This document shows, piece after piece, positions 1 through 9,124 of a stretch of 64,000 bases of DNA. How positions within the stretch are numbered: position 1 is the stretch's first letter; the number at the start of each line of letters is the position of its first letter. The stretch is from contig JBJXDY010000044.1 in NCBI GenBank assembly GCA_046154965.1, positions 62,001 through 126,000 on the forward strand. Direction: 5' to 3'. The translations under genes were made by a program, and so were the position numbers. The notes under the pieces were generated by a model that was not told where the DNA came from, did not search any database, and saw only the letters and a program-made list of their open reading frames with translations. Origin of the DNA: DATKFM01 sp046154965 (GTDB lineage Bacteria > Pseudomonadota > Alphaproteobacteria > Dongiales > Dongiaceae).

Positions 1-167
1 AGTGAGTATTGAATGAGTAATCAATTCATTGAACGTAACATCAGAATATCTATCATAGGCACAGCTTTTCTGTCCAGTGGGGTAAGTCGGGAACGGCTGT
101 TGACTCTCTATATAGTTATGATAAATCAATGTGTTGTCAGTCAATTCCACAAGCTGAGGGACCAGAC

Positions 168-1151
168 TTGAGCAAGCCCAATCTGATCAAGGCGGCACGG
201 CAAAAGCAGCTGATTGAAGCCACAATCAGCAGCATCGGGCGCCATGGGTATGCTGGGACAACGCTTAACCATGTTGCTGGCGCCGCAGGACTTTCGCCGG
301 GAATCGTCAACTTCTACTTCAAGAGCAAGGACCAGCTTCTGGCGGCCACCCTGGCCAAGCTGGCAGAGGAGTATGAGTCGTTCTGGATGGCCGCCATCGA
401 AGCGAGCCGCCAATCGCCGGCGGCCGGCCTGGAGGCCATGCTCGAAGCGGATTTCCATCCCTCGATCTGCACCCACGAGAAGGTCGTTGTCTGGTTCGCC
501 TTCTGGTCGGAGGCCCAGTCCCGCCCGCTCTACAAAAGCGTCGTGTCGGAATTGGAGGAGCGCTACCACTTTCAGACCCGGGCGCTGTTTGCCGACCTGA
601 TCGAGGAGGGTGGGTACGGCGATATCGACGCCGACTCCGCGGCGCTCGGCATCAATGCCATGATCGATGGCCTGTGGGCGGATTTCCTGATTGCGCCCGA
701 GAGTTTCGACCGCGAGGCGGCCAAGCGCGTCTGCCGCCGGTTCATGGCGGCCCTGTTCCCGCGCCATTTTGCGGCGAATGGCAACTCCGGTGGCACGGTG
801 GCCGAGTTCGCCGGAAACCTCCATCCTGAGGCCTCCGTCCATCGCCAAACTCTTCAAGCGGCACTGCAGCGCCGGCTGGCGCCGGCGGGCGCTTTAACAC
901 TCGCTGAATTGTCCGCGCGATCGGCAATTCCAGAAGGACGTATTGTGTCGTGGCTGGAAGGCCTGACGGAACCAGCATCATCGGAACTGGGTCGATTGTT
1001 GCCGGTGCTCGATCCGGAGTTCCTGACCGAGATCTATGCGGCTGAGATATTTGCCATGACGGACTCGTTCGAAGAACGCATCGCCAGGCAGAAGGATGAG
1101 GAGGCGCGAGCCAGGGCTGCATTGGACAGGCTGCGGCCGACCCGCACCTAG
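168..1151 (+). CDS. TetR/BetI-type transcriptional regulator with C-terminal extension
   Basis: A DNA-binding repressor of the TetR family, closest in feel to BetI-like members. The N-terminal helix-turn-helix (TTLNHVAGAAGLSPGIVNFYF) is followed by an all-helical ligand domain. The protein is unusually long: TetR proteins end near 200 residues, but here about 130 more follow. The extension holds a second stretch that looks like a Cro/XRE-type helix-turn-helix (LAELSARSAIPEGRIVSWLE) and a charged, probably coiled-coil tail. I chose a TTG start because GAGGGA lies a few bases upstream and the protein then begins SKPNLIKAARQKQ. An ATG 13 codons earlier (129) is in frame but has no clear ribosome site. 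Its stop is seven bases before the acyl-CoA synthetase gene, so it probably controls that gene and the dehydrogenase. The effector is unknown. Confidence 0.85.
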   Translation: MSKPNLIKAARQKQLIEATISSIGRHGYAGTTLNHVAGAAGLSPGIVNFYFKSKDQLLAATLAKLAEEYESFWMAAIEASRQSPAAGLEAMLEADFHPSICTHEKVVVWFAFWSEAQSRPLYKSVVSELEERYHFQTRALFADLIEEGGYGDIDADSAALGINAMIDGLWADFLIAPESFDREAAKRVCRRFMAALFPRHFAANGNSGGTVAEFAGNLHPEASVHRQTLQAALQRRLAPAGALTLAELSARSAIPEGRIVSWLEGLTEPASSELGRLLPVLDPEFLTEIYAAEIFAMTDSFEERIARQKDEEARARAALDRLRPTRT

Positions 1152-1158
1152 GCTCCCC

Positions 1159-3294
1159 ATGAACCTTGCCCCGCCATCAACGACGCGGACCCGCCCAGGG
1201 ATTGAGAGCCACCGCCTGGCGCCCCTGCTCATGCCGCGTTCCATCGCGCTTGTCGGCGCCTCGGCGAAGGCGGGCTCGGTCGGGCACGGCATGGTGTCGG
1301 TGTTCAAAGGTGGCGCATTTCCGGGCAAGGTCTATCTGGTCAATCCGAACTACCGGGAAATCGAGGGGCTGCCCTGCTTCCCATCGCTCAGCGAGCTGCC
1401 GGAAACGGCCGATCATGTGGTTATGGGCATTGCGAACGCGCGCCTTGAGGGCCAGATCGCCGAAGCGATCAAGCGGGGTACGCGCGCGGCGACGATCTTT
1501 GCCAGCGGCTACCTGGAGAACGACAGCGATCCCAGGCTGACCAAACGCATCGCGGCCATGGCGCAGGAAGCTGGCATGCAGATCTGCGGCGGCAACTGCA
1601 TGGGCTTCTACAATCTCGAATACGGCTTGCGCGTCTGCGGGTATCTGCCGCCGCCCTGGCTTTCGGCCGGCCCCATTGCCTTCATCACCCATTCAGGCTC
1701 GGCCTATTCGGCGCTTTGCCACAACGACAAGCGATTTCGATTCAGTCTTGCCGTATCCGCCGGGCAGGAGCTGGCGACCAATGCGGCCGACTATCTCGAT
1801 TTCGCGCTGGAGATGGAAACGACGAAAGTCGTTGGCCTGTTCCTGGAAACCGTGCGCGATCCCCAGCGCTTTGTGGCCGCATTACAGAAGGCAGAAGCGC
1901 GTGACATTCCGGTGGTGGCGCTGAAGGTGGGACGTACGGCCGAGAGCGCAGCCTTGGCGCTGAGCCATTCCGGTGCGATGGCGGGAAACGATGCAGCCTA
2001 TCAGGCGCTGTTCGACCGTTATGGCGTGATCCACGTCGACGACCTCGACCAATTGGCCAATGCGATGCTGCTGTTCAGCCAGCCGCGGCGGCTCGGTAAA
2101 GGCGGACTCGCGTCAATTCATGATTCGGGCGGCCTGCGGGAGCTGACCATCGATGTCGGCGCGGCCCACGACGTGCCCTTTGCCAAGATCAATGCGGCGA
2201 CCACGAAACGCCTGGCGGATCGATTGGAGTATGGGCTGGAGCCGGTGAATCCGCTGGATGCCTGGGGCACGGGCCATGATTGGGAGGGCATCTTTCGCGA
2301 CTGCCTGACGGCGCTGATGCAAGACCCGGATACGGCGATCGGCATCCTTTTTGCGGAGACCCGCAGCGGCTATTTCCTGCATGAAGGCTATGCCGATATC
2401 GTGCGTGAGGTTGCGAAGCAAACCGAGAAGCCGATGCTGATCGCCAACAACATGGCCTGCCTCGGCAATGACGATCTCGCCGTGCGCCTGACCCATGACG
2501 GATTCCCGGTGCTCATCGGCATCGGCCAGACGATGGCTGTGCTGCGGGCGGCGATGGCTCATCGGGATCACCGGGCCTTGCCGCCGATGAAACCGCCGAT
2601 ACCGCCGGCGCGCGCGCGGCAACGGTGGATGGCGCGGCTGCAGAAGGGTACGGCGCTGGACGAGTCCGAAAGCCTGCGGCTGTTCGGCGATTACGGCGTG
2701 CCCGTGCTACCTCACCGGATTGCGGAAGATGCCGCCGGAGCGCTGGCCGCTGCGCTTGAAATCGGATTTCCGGTCGTGATGAAAACGGCGATGCCGGGGA
2801 TCCTGCATAAGTCGGATGTGGGCGGCGTAAAGCTGGCCCTGACGGGCGATGATGCAGTGCGCGGCGCTTACGACGATCTGTCCAGCCGCCTGGGGCCCAG
2901 AGTCATCGTCATGCCGATGGCCGGGAAGGGCGTCGAACTCGCCTTTGGCGCTATCGCCGATCCGCAATTCGGCCCGGTTGTCATGGCCGGCGCCGGCGGC
3001 ACGCTGATCGAGATCCTCGCCGATCGCGGCTTTGCGATGCCGGCGCTGGATGACGCCCGTGCGCGAAGCCTGATCGATCGGCTGAAGGTGCGGCCACTGC
3101 TCAATGGTGTCCGCGGCGCAAAGCCGGCCGACGTCGCCTCTGTCGCGCAGGCCTTGGCGCGGTTTTCGGTGATGATCGCGGATCTTGGCGATCTGATCGC
3201 CGAGGCCGATGTCAACCCAGTGCTGTGCGGCCCGAAAGGCTGTGTTGCGCTGGATGCCCTGGTCGTCGGACGCGCGCCCGCCGGCAAACATTAA
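1159..3294 (+). CDS. Acyl-CoA synthetase (NDP-forming), fused alpha and beta subunits
   Basis: An ADP-forming acetate/acyl-CoA ligase: acid + CoA + ATP gives acyl-CoA + ADP + phosphate through a phosphohistidine. The order of parts is a CoA-binding Rossmann domain (SIALVGASAKAGSVGHG), succinyl-CoA-ligase-like flavodoxin domains with the SHSGAMAGND stretch, then a C-terminal ATP-grasp domain (FPVVMKTAMPGILHKSDVGG). At 711 residues it matches the single-chain fused form. The ATG at 1159 follows the regulator stop closely. An open frame continues upstream but would overlap the regulator. An acyl-CoA dehydrogenase follows, so the pair probably activates and then oxidises a carboxylic acid. The substrate cannot be read from the sequence. 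Confidence 0.88.
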   Translation: MNLAPPSTTRTRPGIESHRLAPLLMPRSIALVGASAKAGSVGHGMVSVFKGGAFPGKVYLVNPNYREIEGLPCFPSLSELPETADHVVMGIANARLEGQIAEAIKRGTRAATIFASGYLENDSDPRLTKRIAAMAQEAGMQICGGNCMGFYNLEYGLRVCGYLPPPWLSAGPIAFITHSGSAYSALCHNDKRFRFSLAVSAGQELATNAADYLDFALEMETTKVVGLFLETVRDPQRFVAALQKAEARDIPVVALKVGRTAESAALALSHSGAMAGNDAAYQALFDRYGVIHVDDLDQLANAMLLFSQPRRLGKGGLASIHDSGGLRELTIDVGAAHDVPFAKINAATTKRLADRLEYGLEPVNPLDAWGTGHDWEGIFRDCLTALMQDPDTAIGILFAETRSGYFLHEGYADIVREVAKQTEKPMLIANNMACLGNDDLAVRLTHDGFPVLIGIGQTMAVLRAAMAHRDHRALPPMKPPIPPARARQRWMARLQKGTALDESESLRLFGDYGVPVLPHRIAEDAAGALAAALEIGFPVVMKTAMPGILHKSDVGGVKLALTGDDAVRGAYDDLSSRLGPRVIVMPMAGKGVELAFGAIADPQFGPVVMAGAGGTLIEILADRGFAMPALDDARARSLIDRLKVRPLLNGVRGAKPADVASVAQALARFSVMIADLGDLIAEADVNPVLCGPKGCVALDALVVGRAPAGKH

Positions 3295-3338
3295 GACCAT
3301 CCAACAAGCAGAAAAGGCGCCCCAGCGGGCGGACAAAG

Positions 3339-4508
3339 ATGGACCTGCAGCTCTCGAAGCAAGACCTGGAAGTTCAATCGCGCACCCGGGAGTTCGCGGA
3401 GAAGTTCCTGTTTCCTCACGAAGTCGAGTGCGATGAGAATGAAGGCCTGTCGGCCAAATCGCTGGCCAAGATCGGCAAAGGCGTCCTGGAGTACAAACTT
3501 AACGGCTTCAACCATAGCAAGAAGGATGGCGGGCAGGGGTTGACGCACTTGCAGCAGATTCTGCTGCACGAGGAGCTGGGCAAGGCAACCAACGGTCTGT
3601 GGACGCTCGTATGGACCGCGTCCCTGCCGCTGAAATTCGGTACAGCGGAACAGCGCAGGACGTACCTGCTGCCGATCAATGCAGGCAACGGGCGCGCCTG
3701 CTATGCGATCACCGAGCCCGATGCCGGCTCCGACCCGCGCATGGTGAAGACCAGCGCGGTGAAGCGGAAGGGCAAATACCTCATCAACGGCGAGAAATGG
3801 TTCGTCACCTCGGCCAATGCCTCCAGCATCATCCTCGTCCATGCCCACATGGACGGCGATCCCGACAAGCCGACGCTGTTCATCGTCGACCGCGACCAGG
3901 CGGGCGTGAAGAAGCAGCGCGTGCCGCGATTCATGCACAACTACGCCTTCGAACATTGGGAAATCCTGTTCGACAAGGTGGAGGTGGATGAGTCCCGCAT
4001 CCTTGGCAAGGTCGGGCAGGGCTATGAGTTGACCAAGGATTGGTTCACCGATACGCGGCTGGAGTTGGGCGCCCACTGTGTCGGCGCCGCCATCCGCGCC
4101 ACCGAGATCGCCAATGACTATGCCGCCAAGCGCGTGCAATTCGGCAAACCGATCCGCGATTTCCAGGCGATCGAGTTCATGCTGGCGGATATGGCGGTCG
4201 AGATCATGGCGGCGAAGTCGATGCTCTACCGCATCGGCGCGCAGCTCGACCAGGGGCTGGATCGCAAAATCGTCCATGCCCGCGCCAGCGCGCTGAAACT
4301 CTATTGCTCGGAGATGGCCGGCCGCGTCATCGATAAGGCGGTGCAGATCCTTGGCGGTCGCGGCTATATGCGGGAAAACCCGGTGGAGCGGCTCTATCGC
4401 GACATCCGCGTCGAGCGCATCTGGGAGGGCACCTCGGAGATCCAGCGCATGGTCGTCGGCGGCCAGATCAAGAAGCGGGGGCTGGGAGTTTACACGGGGT
4501 GGGACTGA
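3339..4508 (+). CDS. Acyl-CoA dehydrogenase (FAD)
   Basis: A flavoprotein that makes the alpha-beta double bond in an acyl-CoA and passes electrons to ETF. The usual three parts are present: N-terminal helical domain, central beta domain (CYAITEPDAGSD, LINGEKWFVTSAN) and C-terminal helical domain with the arginine-rich stretch and LGGRGYMRENPVERLYRD. The glutamate in IWEGTSEIQR is at the catalytic-base position of short- and medium-chain dehydrogenases. The ATG at 3339 gives 389 residues, normal for the family. A longer in-frame opening runs back into the synthetase gene and is not credible. It lies 44 bases behind the acyl-CoA synthetase and is probably co-transcribed with it. Confidence 0.9.
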   Translation: MDLQLSKQDLEVQSRTREFAEKFLFPHEVECDENEGLSAKSLAKIGKGVLEYKLNGFNHSKKDGGQGLTHLQQILLHEELGKATNGLWTLVWTASLPLKFGTAEQRRTYLLPINAGNGRACYAITEPDAGSDPRMVKTSAVKRKGKYLINGEKWFVTSANASSIILVHAHMDGDPDKPTLFIVDRDQAGVKKQRVPRFMHNYAFEHWEILFDKVEVDESRILGKVGQGYELTKDWFTDTRLELGAHCVGAAIRATEIANDYAAKRVQFGKPIRDFQAIEFMLADMAVEIMAAKSMLYRIGAQLDQGLDRKIVHARASALKLYCSEMAGRVIDKAVQILGGRGYMRENPVERLYRDIRVERIWEGTSEIQRMVVGGQIKKRGLGVYTGWD

Positions 4509-4515
4509 ACGCCCG

Positions 4516-4758
4516 CTAGGAGAACGCCTTGAAGGCGATGAGCGTGAAAGTGTCCTTCACGCCGGGCAGGCGCTGGATGCGCTCTGTGACGAAATGCCCG
4601 ACATCCTGCTCGTCGGGCAGATAGCATTTCACCAGCAGGTCGTACTGGCCGGAGATGGAATGCACCTCAGACACTTCCTGGACCGTCTGCACGGCGGCAT
4701 CGGCCACTTCATAGGCGCGGCCGAGATCGCTCTTGATCATGACAAAGATCGTGCGCAT
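4516..4758 (-). CDS. Stand-alone Lrp/AsnC ligand-binding (RAM) domain protein
   Basis: An 80-residue protein made only of the alpha-beta ligand-binding/oligomerisation domain of Lrp/AsnC regulators. MRTIFVMIKSDLG, VSEVHSISGQYDLLVKCYL and the closing LPGVKDTFTLIAF are typical. There is no DNA-binding domain. Such short proteins form rings that bind amino acids, and their role is poorly known. It converges on the acyl-CoA dehydrogenase gene with a gap of seven bases. The next gene upstream on this strand (the helicase) ends 87 bases before its start, so the two could share a transcript. Confidence 0.82.
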   Translation of the reverse strand: MRTIFVMIKSDLGRAYEVADAAVQTVQEVSEVHSISGQYDLLVKCYLPDEQDVGHFVTERIQRLPGVKDTFTLIAFKAFS

Positions 4759-4845
4759 GGCCGCATCATAGCCGAATGAAAGCCGCGGCCAAGCCGGAAA
4801 CGCTTCAGGCTCGGACTTCGCCGATTGATGTGGGCTTGGGCCGGC

Positions 4846-6411
<1,566 letters not shown>

Positions 6412-6612
6412 GAAGTCTTTCTCGGGCGTTCAAAGAATTGCCTGCATACAGTCGGTGCCCGGAAACGCGACCGAAAGGCAGCGGATAGTCGTCTGGTTTT
6501 CCTCTTTTGTCAACCGGTTAGCCGATTGGTCTGGCATTGCAAGCTGCGCCCGGGCCTTGGCCGGCGATCGAGTTAACCATAGCCTTCGTTTGGTTTCAGA
6601 GAGGTAAAGGGA

Positions 6613-7161
6613 ATGTTGATCGAGCGTGACAGTTCCTGTCTGCTGGTCGTCGACGTCCAGGAAAAGCTGCTGCCGGCCATGCAGGACCCGATGCTGGTGG
6701 TTCGCAATGCAGGCATTTTGATGCAGGCTGCCGCAAGATTAGGCATCCCGATCCTGGTCTCCGAGCAATATCCGCAAGGATTGGGGCCGACGGTGGCGGA
6801 GTTGCGGCATCTGGCGCCAGCGGACGCTGTGCTCGCAAAAACGGCGTTCTCCTGTGCCAACGATCCCGGGTTGCGCCAGCGGCTGGCGGATTTGCAGCGG
6901 CCCCAGGCCATCATCTGCGGCATAGAGGCGCATGTCTGCGTGCTGCAGACGGCGCTGGGCCTTGCGGGGCAAGATACTGGAATTACTCCGATCGTGATTG
7001 GCGATGCCACGTCGTCGCGCACCGGTGCAAACCGCGAAGCTGGCTTGGCGCGACTCCGCGCGGATGGCGTGGAGATCGCGACAACCGAAATGGCTGTTTT
7101 CGAGTGGCTCGGAAAAGCCGGAACGCCGGAGTTCAAGGATCTCAGCCGGCTGATCCGCTAG
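6613..7161 (+). CDS. Isochorismatase-family cysteine hydrolase
   Basis: A small alpha-beta hydrolase of the isochorismatase/nicotinamidase fold, 182 residues. The triad is present: Asp14 in LLVVDVQEK, Lys76 in AKTAFSC and Cys109 in EAHVCVLQTA, with the characteristic cis-peptide region GIEAHV. The start is firm because GAGAGGTAAAGGG precedes the ATG. Related proteins of this length (YcaC-like) are often of unknown substrate, so I would not call it an isochorismatase. It is transcribed away from the helicase and toward the lipoprotein gene, with which it converges. It looks like a single-gene unit. Confidence 0.88.
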   Translation: MLIERDSSCLLVVDVQEKLLPAMQDPMLVVRNAGILMQAAARLGIPILVSEQYPQGLGPTVAELRHLAPADAVLAKTAFSCANDPGLRQRLADLQRPQAIICGIEAHVCVLQTALGLAGQDTGITPIVIGDATSSRTGANREAGLARLRADGVEIATTEMAVFEWLGKAGTPEFKDLSRLIR

Positions 7162-7170
7162 CCGCGCTCC

Positions 7171-7728
7171 TCAACAGTTCGGCGGAAAGCAGTTATTGAT
7201 GTCCTCGGGGTTGCGCAGCGGGAACAACAGCACGCCGACCTGGCGGACGAGGCGGCGGAACGCCGGATCGTTCATGTCGGCGATGCCACCGCTTTTTGCC
7301 GACGCATAGGTCATCGGCTGGCCGCCACGGCAGAAAGCGCCGATGACCCGCACTTCGCCGTTCGGGGCAGAGGTTGGCGCAACTTCCGGCGCCGCGCCGC
7401 AGAGTTGCGTGCCGTTGCTGGCGGATGGGCCGTTGAACGCCAGCCGGACGAAATAGGGTTCCCGCGCCGTTGCCGACGGCGTCGGCGTGAAATGAATCTC
7501 CGGCCCGGGATTGACCCCCTGAAGGTGGTCCGCAACCGCCGCGGCGAATGTCGCCTGGTCGCTCGTGAAGGGATTGCCGAGAACGTCGGTTTTCAGGTCC
7601 CGTCCGGCCGCAATGTAGGAGAGGTCCTGGAGATGATAGCGGCTTTCAATGCGGGACTCCGAAGCGATCGGGACCGCGCCGCCGGAACATGCAGCCAGCA
7701 ACGGCAGCAGCAAGAGAGTTCGCTTCAT
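7171..7728 (-). CDS. Predicted outer-membrane lipoprotein of unknown function
   Basis: A 185-residue protein I do not recognise. It opens with a lipoprotein signal peptide, MKRTLLLLPLLAAC, so the cysteine at residue 14 should be lipidated. The ATG at 7728 is preferred over an opening 21 codons upstream because it begins the signal peptide and has CGGAG six bases before it. The mature part has no repeats or membrane segments. It carries four more cysteines (CGAAP, FCRGG, NCFPPNC), which could form disulfides in the periplasm. It converges with the isochorismatase-fold gene, and its upstream neighbour on this strand is the redoxin/oxygenase fusion about 95 bases away. Confidence 0.7.
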   Translation of the reverse strand: MKRTLLLLPLLAACSGGAVPIASESRIESRYHLQDLSYIAAGRDLKTDVLGNPFTSDQATFAAAVADHLQGVNPGPEIHFTPTPSATAREPYFVRLAFNGPSASNGTQLCGAAPEVAPTSAPNGEVRVIGAFCRGGQPMTYASAKSGGIADMNDPAFRRLVRQVGVLLFPLRNPEDINNCFPPNC

Positions 7729-7823
7729 GTAGGCTCCGATGCTAACACAGCCCCCGAGCGCAATAGTTGGGCATCGGGAGTTGTCCGTCAAGGCGAGGTC
7801 ACGCGGCTCGGCACAGTACTACC

Positions 7824-8969
7824 TTAGCTGGCGCCTGCGCCAGCCTTTGCCGAATCCTTGGCGGCTTCTTCCTCGGCGATGCGGGCGCGCTGTTTGGCCG
7901 CGCCCTCGTCATACAAGAAGGGAAGCACACAGTACCGCCGGCCCCTTGTCACCGGTAGGGCCTCGTGCATCAGCGAACAGGAGAAGACGATGGCGCCGCC
8001 GGTGGGCGCCCGATAGCTGCGATCGTCGAACTCCGGGAAGCGCAAATTGCCGCCTTCATACTCCTCGGCATTCAGGTTCATCGTCACCGCAAAGCGCCGA
8101 TGCGCGGTGCCCCGCGTCGTGTTGTCCCGGTGTGCCCGGAAGTAGCCGCCTTCGCCGGTGTCGTAGCAGGCGACGATATAGCGCTCAGATTGGGTGACAC
8201 GGAACTGATAGGCCTTATAGACCTCAGGTATCAGGCGGCGGATGATGCGGCTGCGGATCTTGGTGCGAAGCACGTCATCCTCGATATTGCAATCGCGCCG
8301 GCGCTTCCGGTTGTAGTCGATCACGCCGACCGTGCGTCCCTGGGCGTCGCTGGTCATGTAACCGCTGTCATGACCGCCCTGCGTCTCGTAGTAGTTGATC
8401 AGTTCGCGGCAGAGTTCCGGCTCGAGGATCCGGGGGACCATCAGCACCGGCGCGCCGGGCACTGCCAGTCCGCTGGCTGCGGGCTGAGACACCGAATCCA
8501 CCAACGCGGCAATGCGATCGACATGGGCGCCGATCTCGCCGGCGCTGCCGGACGCCAACGGAACGATTGCCAGCACGCGGAGATTGCGGTCGAGTACGTA
8601 AGTCGCCGGCGCATAGCGCAGATTGCCGGTGGCTTTGTCTTTCGGCGCCTCACAGACGCCAAAGGCAGTGCTGATCTTGAAATCAAAATCCCAGAACTGC
8701 CGATAGCCGGGAATCTGCTCGCCGACCCGCTTTTCGGCATCGTCGGTGGGATCGCAGCTGACGCCGAAGAACGCGGCGCGATCGTCATTGAAGAGATCAG
8801 CCCGGCCTCGGAAACTCTGCAATAGCTCGAGAACACCGCGCTGCCGCGCCGAACCGAAGAAGCAGAGCACGATGACGCGCCCGGCCACGGTGTTGAATTC
8901 ATAGCGGGGGTTGCCCGCGGAACGGGCCTGAAACCAAGGAGCCGGATCGCCCGGCGTCAGAAAAGGCAT
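7824..8969 (-). CDS. Redoxin-like domain fused to a 2-oxoglutarate/Fe(II) oxygenase (prolyl-4-hydroxylase type)
   Basis: A two-domain protein of 381 residues. Residues 1-160 have the thioredoxin/peroxiredoxin fold signature (TPGDPAPWFQ, RVIVLCFFGSA, FFGVSCDP, APATYVLDRNLRVL). Residues 172-355 form a prolyl-4-hydroxylase-like oxygenase. Iron ligands His280 and Asp282 lie in AHRDN, His335 in LMHEALPV, and Arg345 is placed to bind 2-oxoglutarate. The place where peroxiredoxins have the peroxidatic cysteine (TxxC) reads ARQRGV, so the N-terminal domain probably does not reduce peroxides this way and may bind the substrate instead. The last 25 residues are Ala/Lys-rich. It lies next to the RTX repeat gene, separated by a terminator. 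The target is unknown. Confidence 0.85.
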   Translation of the reverse strand: MPFLTPGDPAPWFQARSAGNPRYEFNTVAGRVIVLCFFGSARQRGVLELLQSFRGRADLFNDDRAAFFGVSCDPTDDAEKRVGEQIPGYRQFWDFDFKISTAFGVCEAPKDKATGNLRYAPATYVLDRNLRVLAIVPLASGSAGEIGAHVDRIAALVDSVSQPAASGLAVPGAPVLMVPRILEPELCRELINYYETQGGHDSGYMTSDAQGRTVGVIDYNRKRRRDCNIEDDVLRTKIRSRIIRRLIPEVYKAYQFRVTQSERYIVACYDTGEGGYFRAHRDNTTRGTAHRRFAVTMNLNAEEYEGGNLRFPEFDDRSYRAPTGGAIVFSCSLMHEALPVTRGRRYCVLPFLYDEGAAKQRARIAEEEAAKDSAKAGAGAS

Positions 8970-9070
8970 GGAACACCCGGCGCCACTGCTGAAACCAAGG
9001 GCCTCGTTTAATGAGAGCCGCTCAGATCGTCAAGACTACGACGAGGCGACGGTGACAGCCGAAAAGCAAC

Positions 9071-9107
9071 GGGGAGCAGCCGGCGGTTCAATCACCGGCT
9101 GCTCCCC
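9071..9107 (-). terminator. Intrinsic terminator behind the RTX gene
   Basis: A perfect 13-base-pair stem, GGGGAGCAGCCGG with CCGGCTGCTCCCC, closed by an 11-base loop. It lies just beyond the stop of the RTX gene. Read on the minus strand it is followed by GTTGCTTTTC, a modest U-rich run, so it most likely ends the RTX transcript and insulates the oxygenase gene beyond it. Confidence 0.75.
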
Positions 9108-9124
9108 GCGTTAAACGCTCGCGA

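Noticed and set aside
100..128. A sigma-70 promoter (TTGACT with TATGAT) before the TetR gene
   Set aside because: The two boxes are only 11 bases apart, too close for a working pair, and no better partner box was found.
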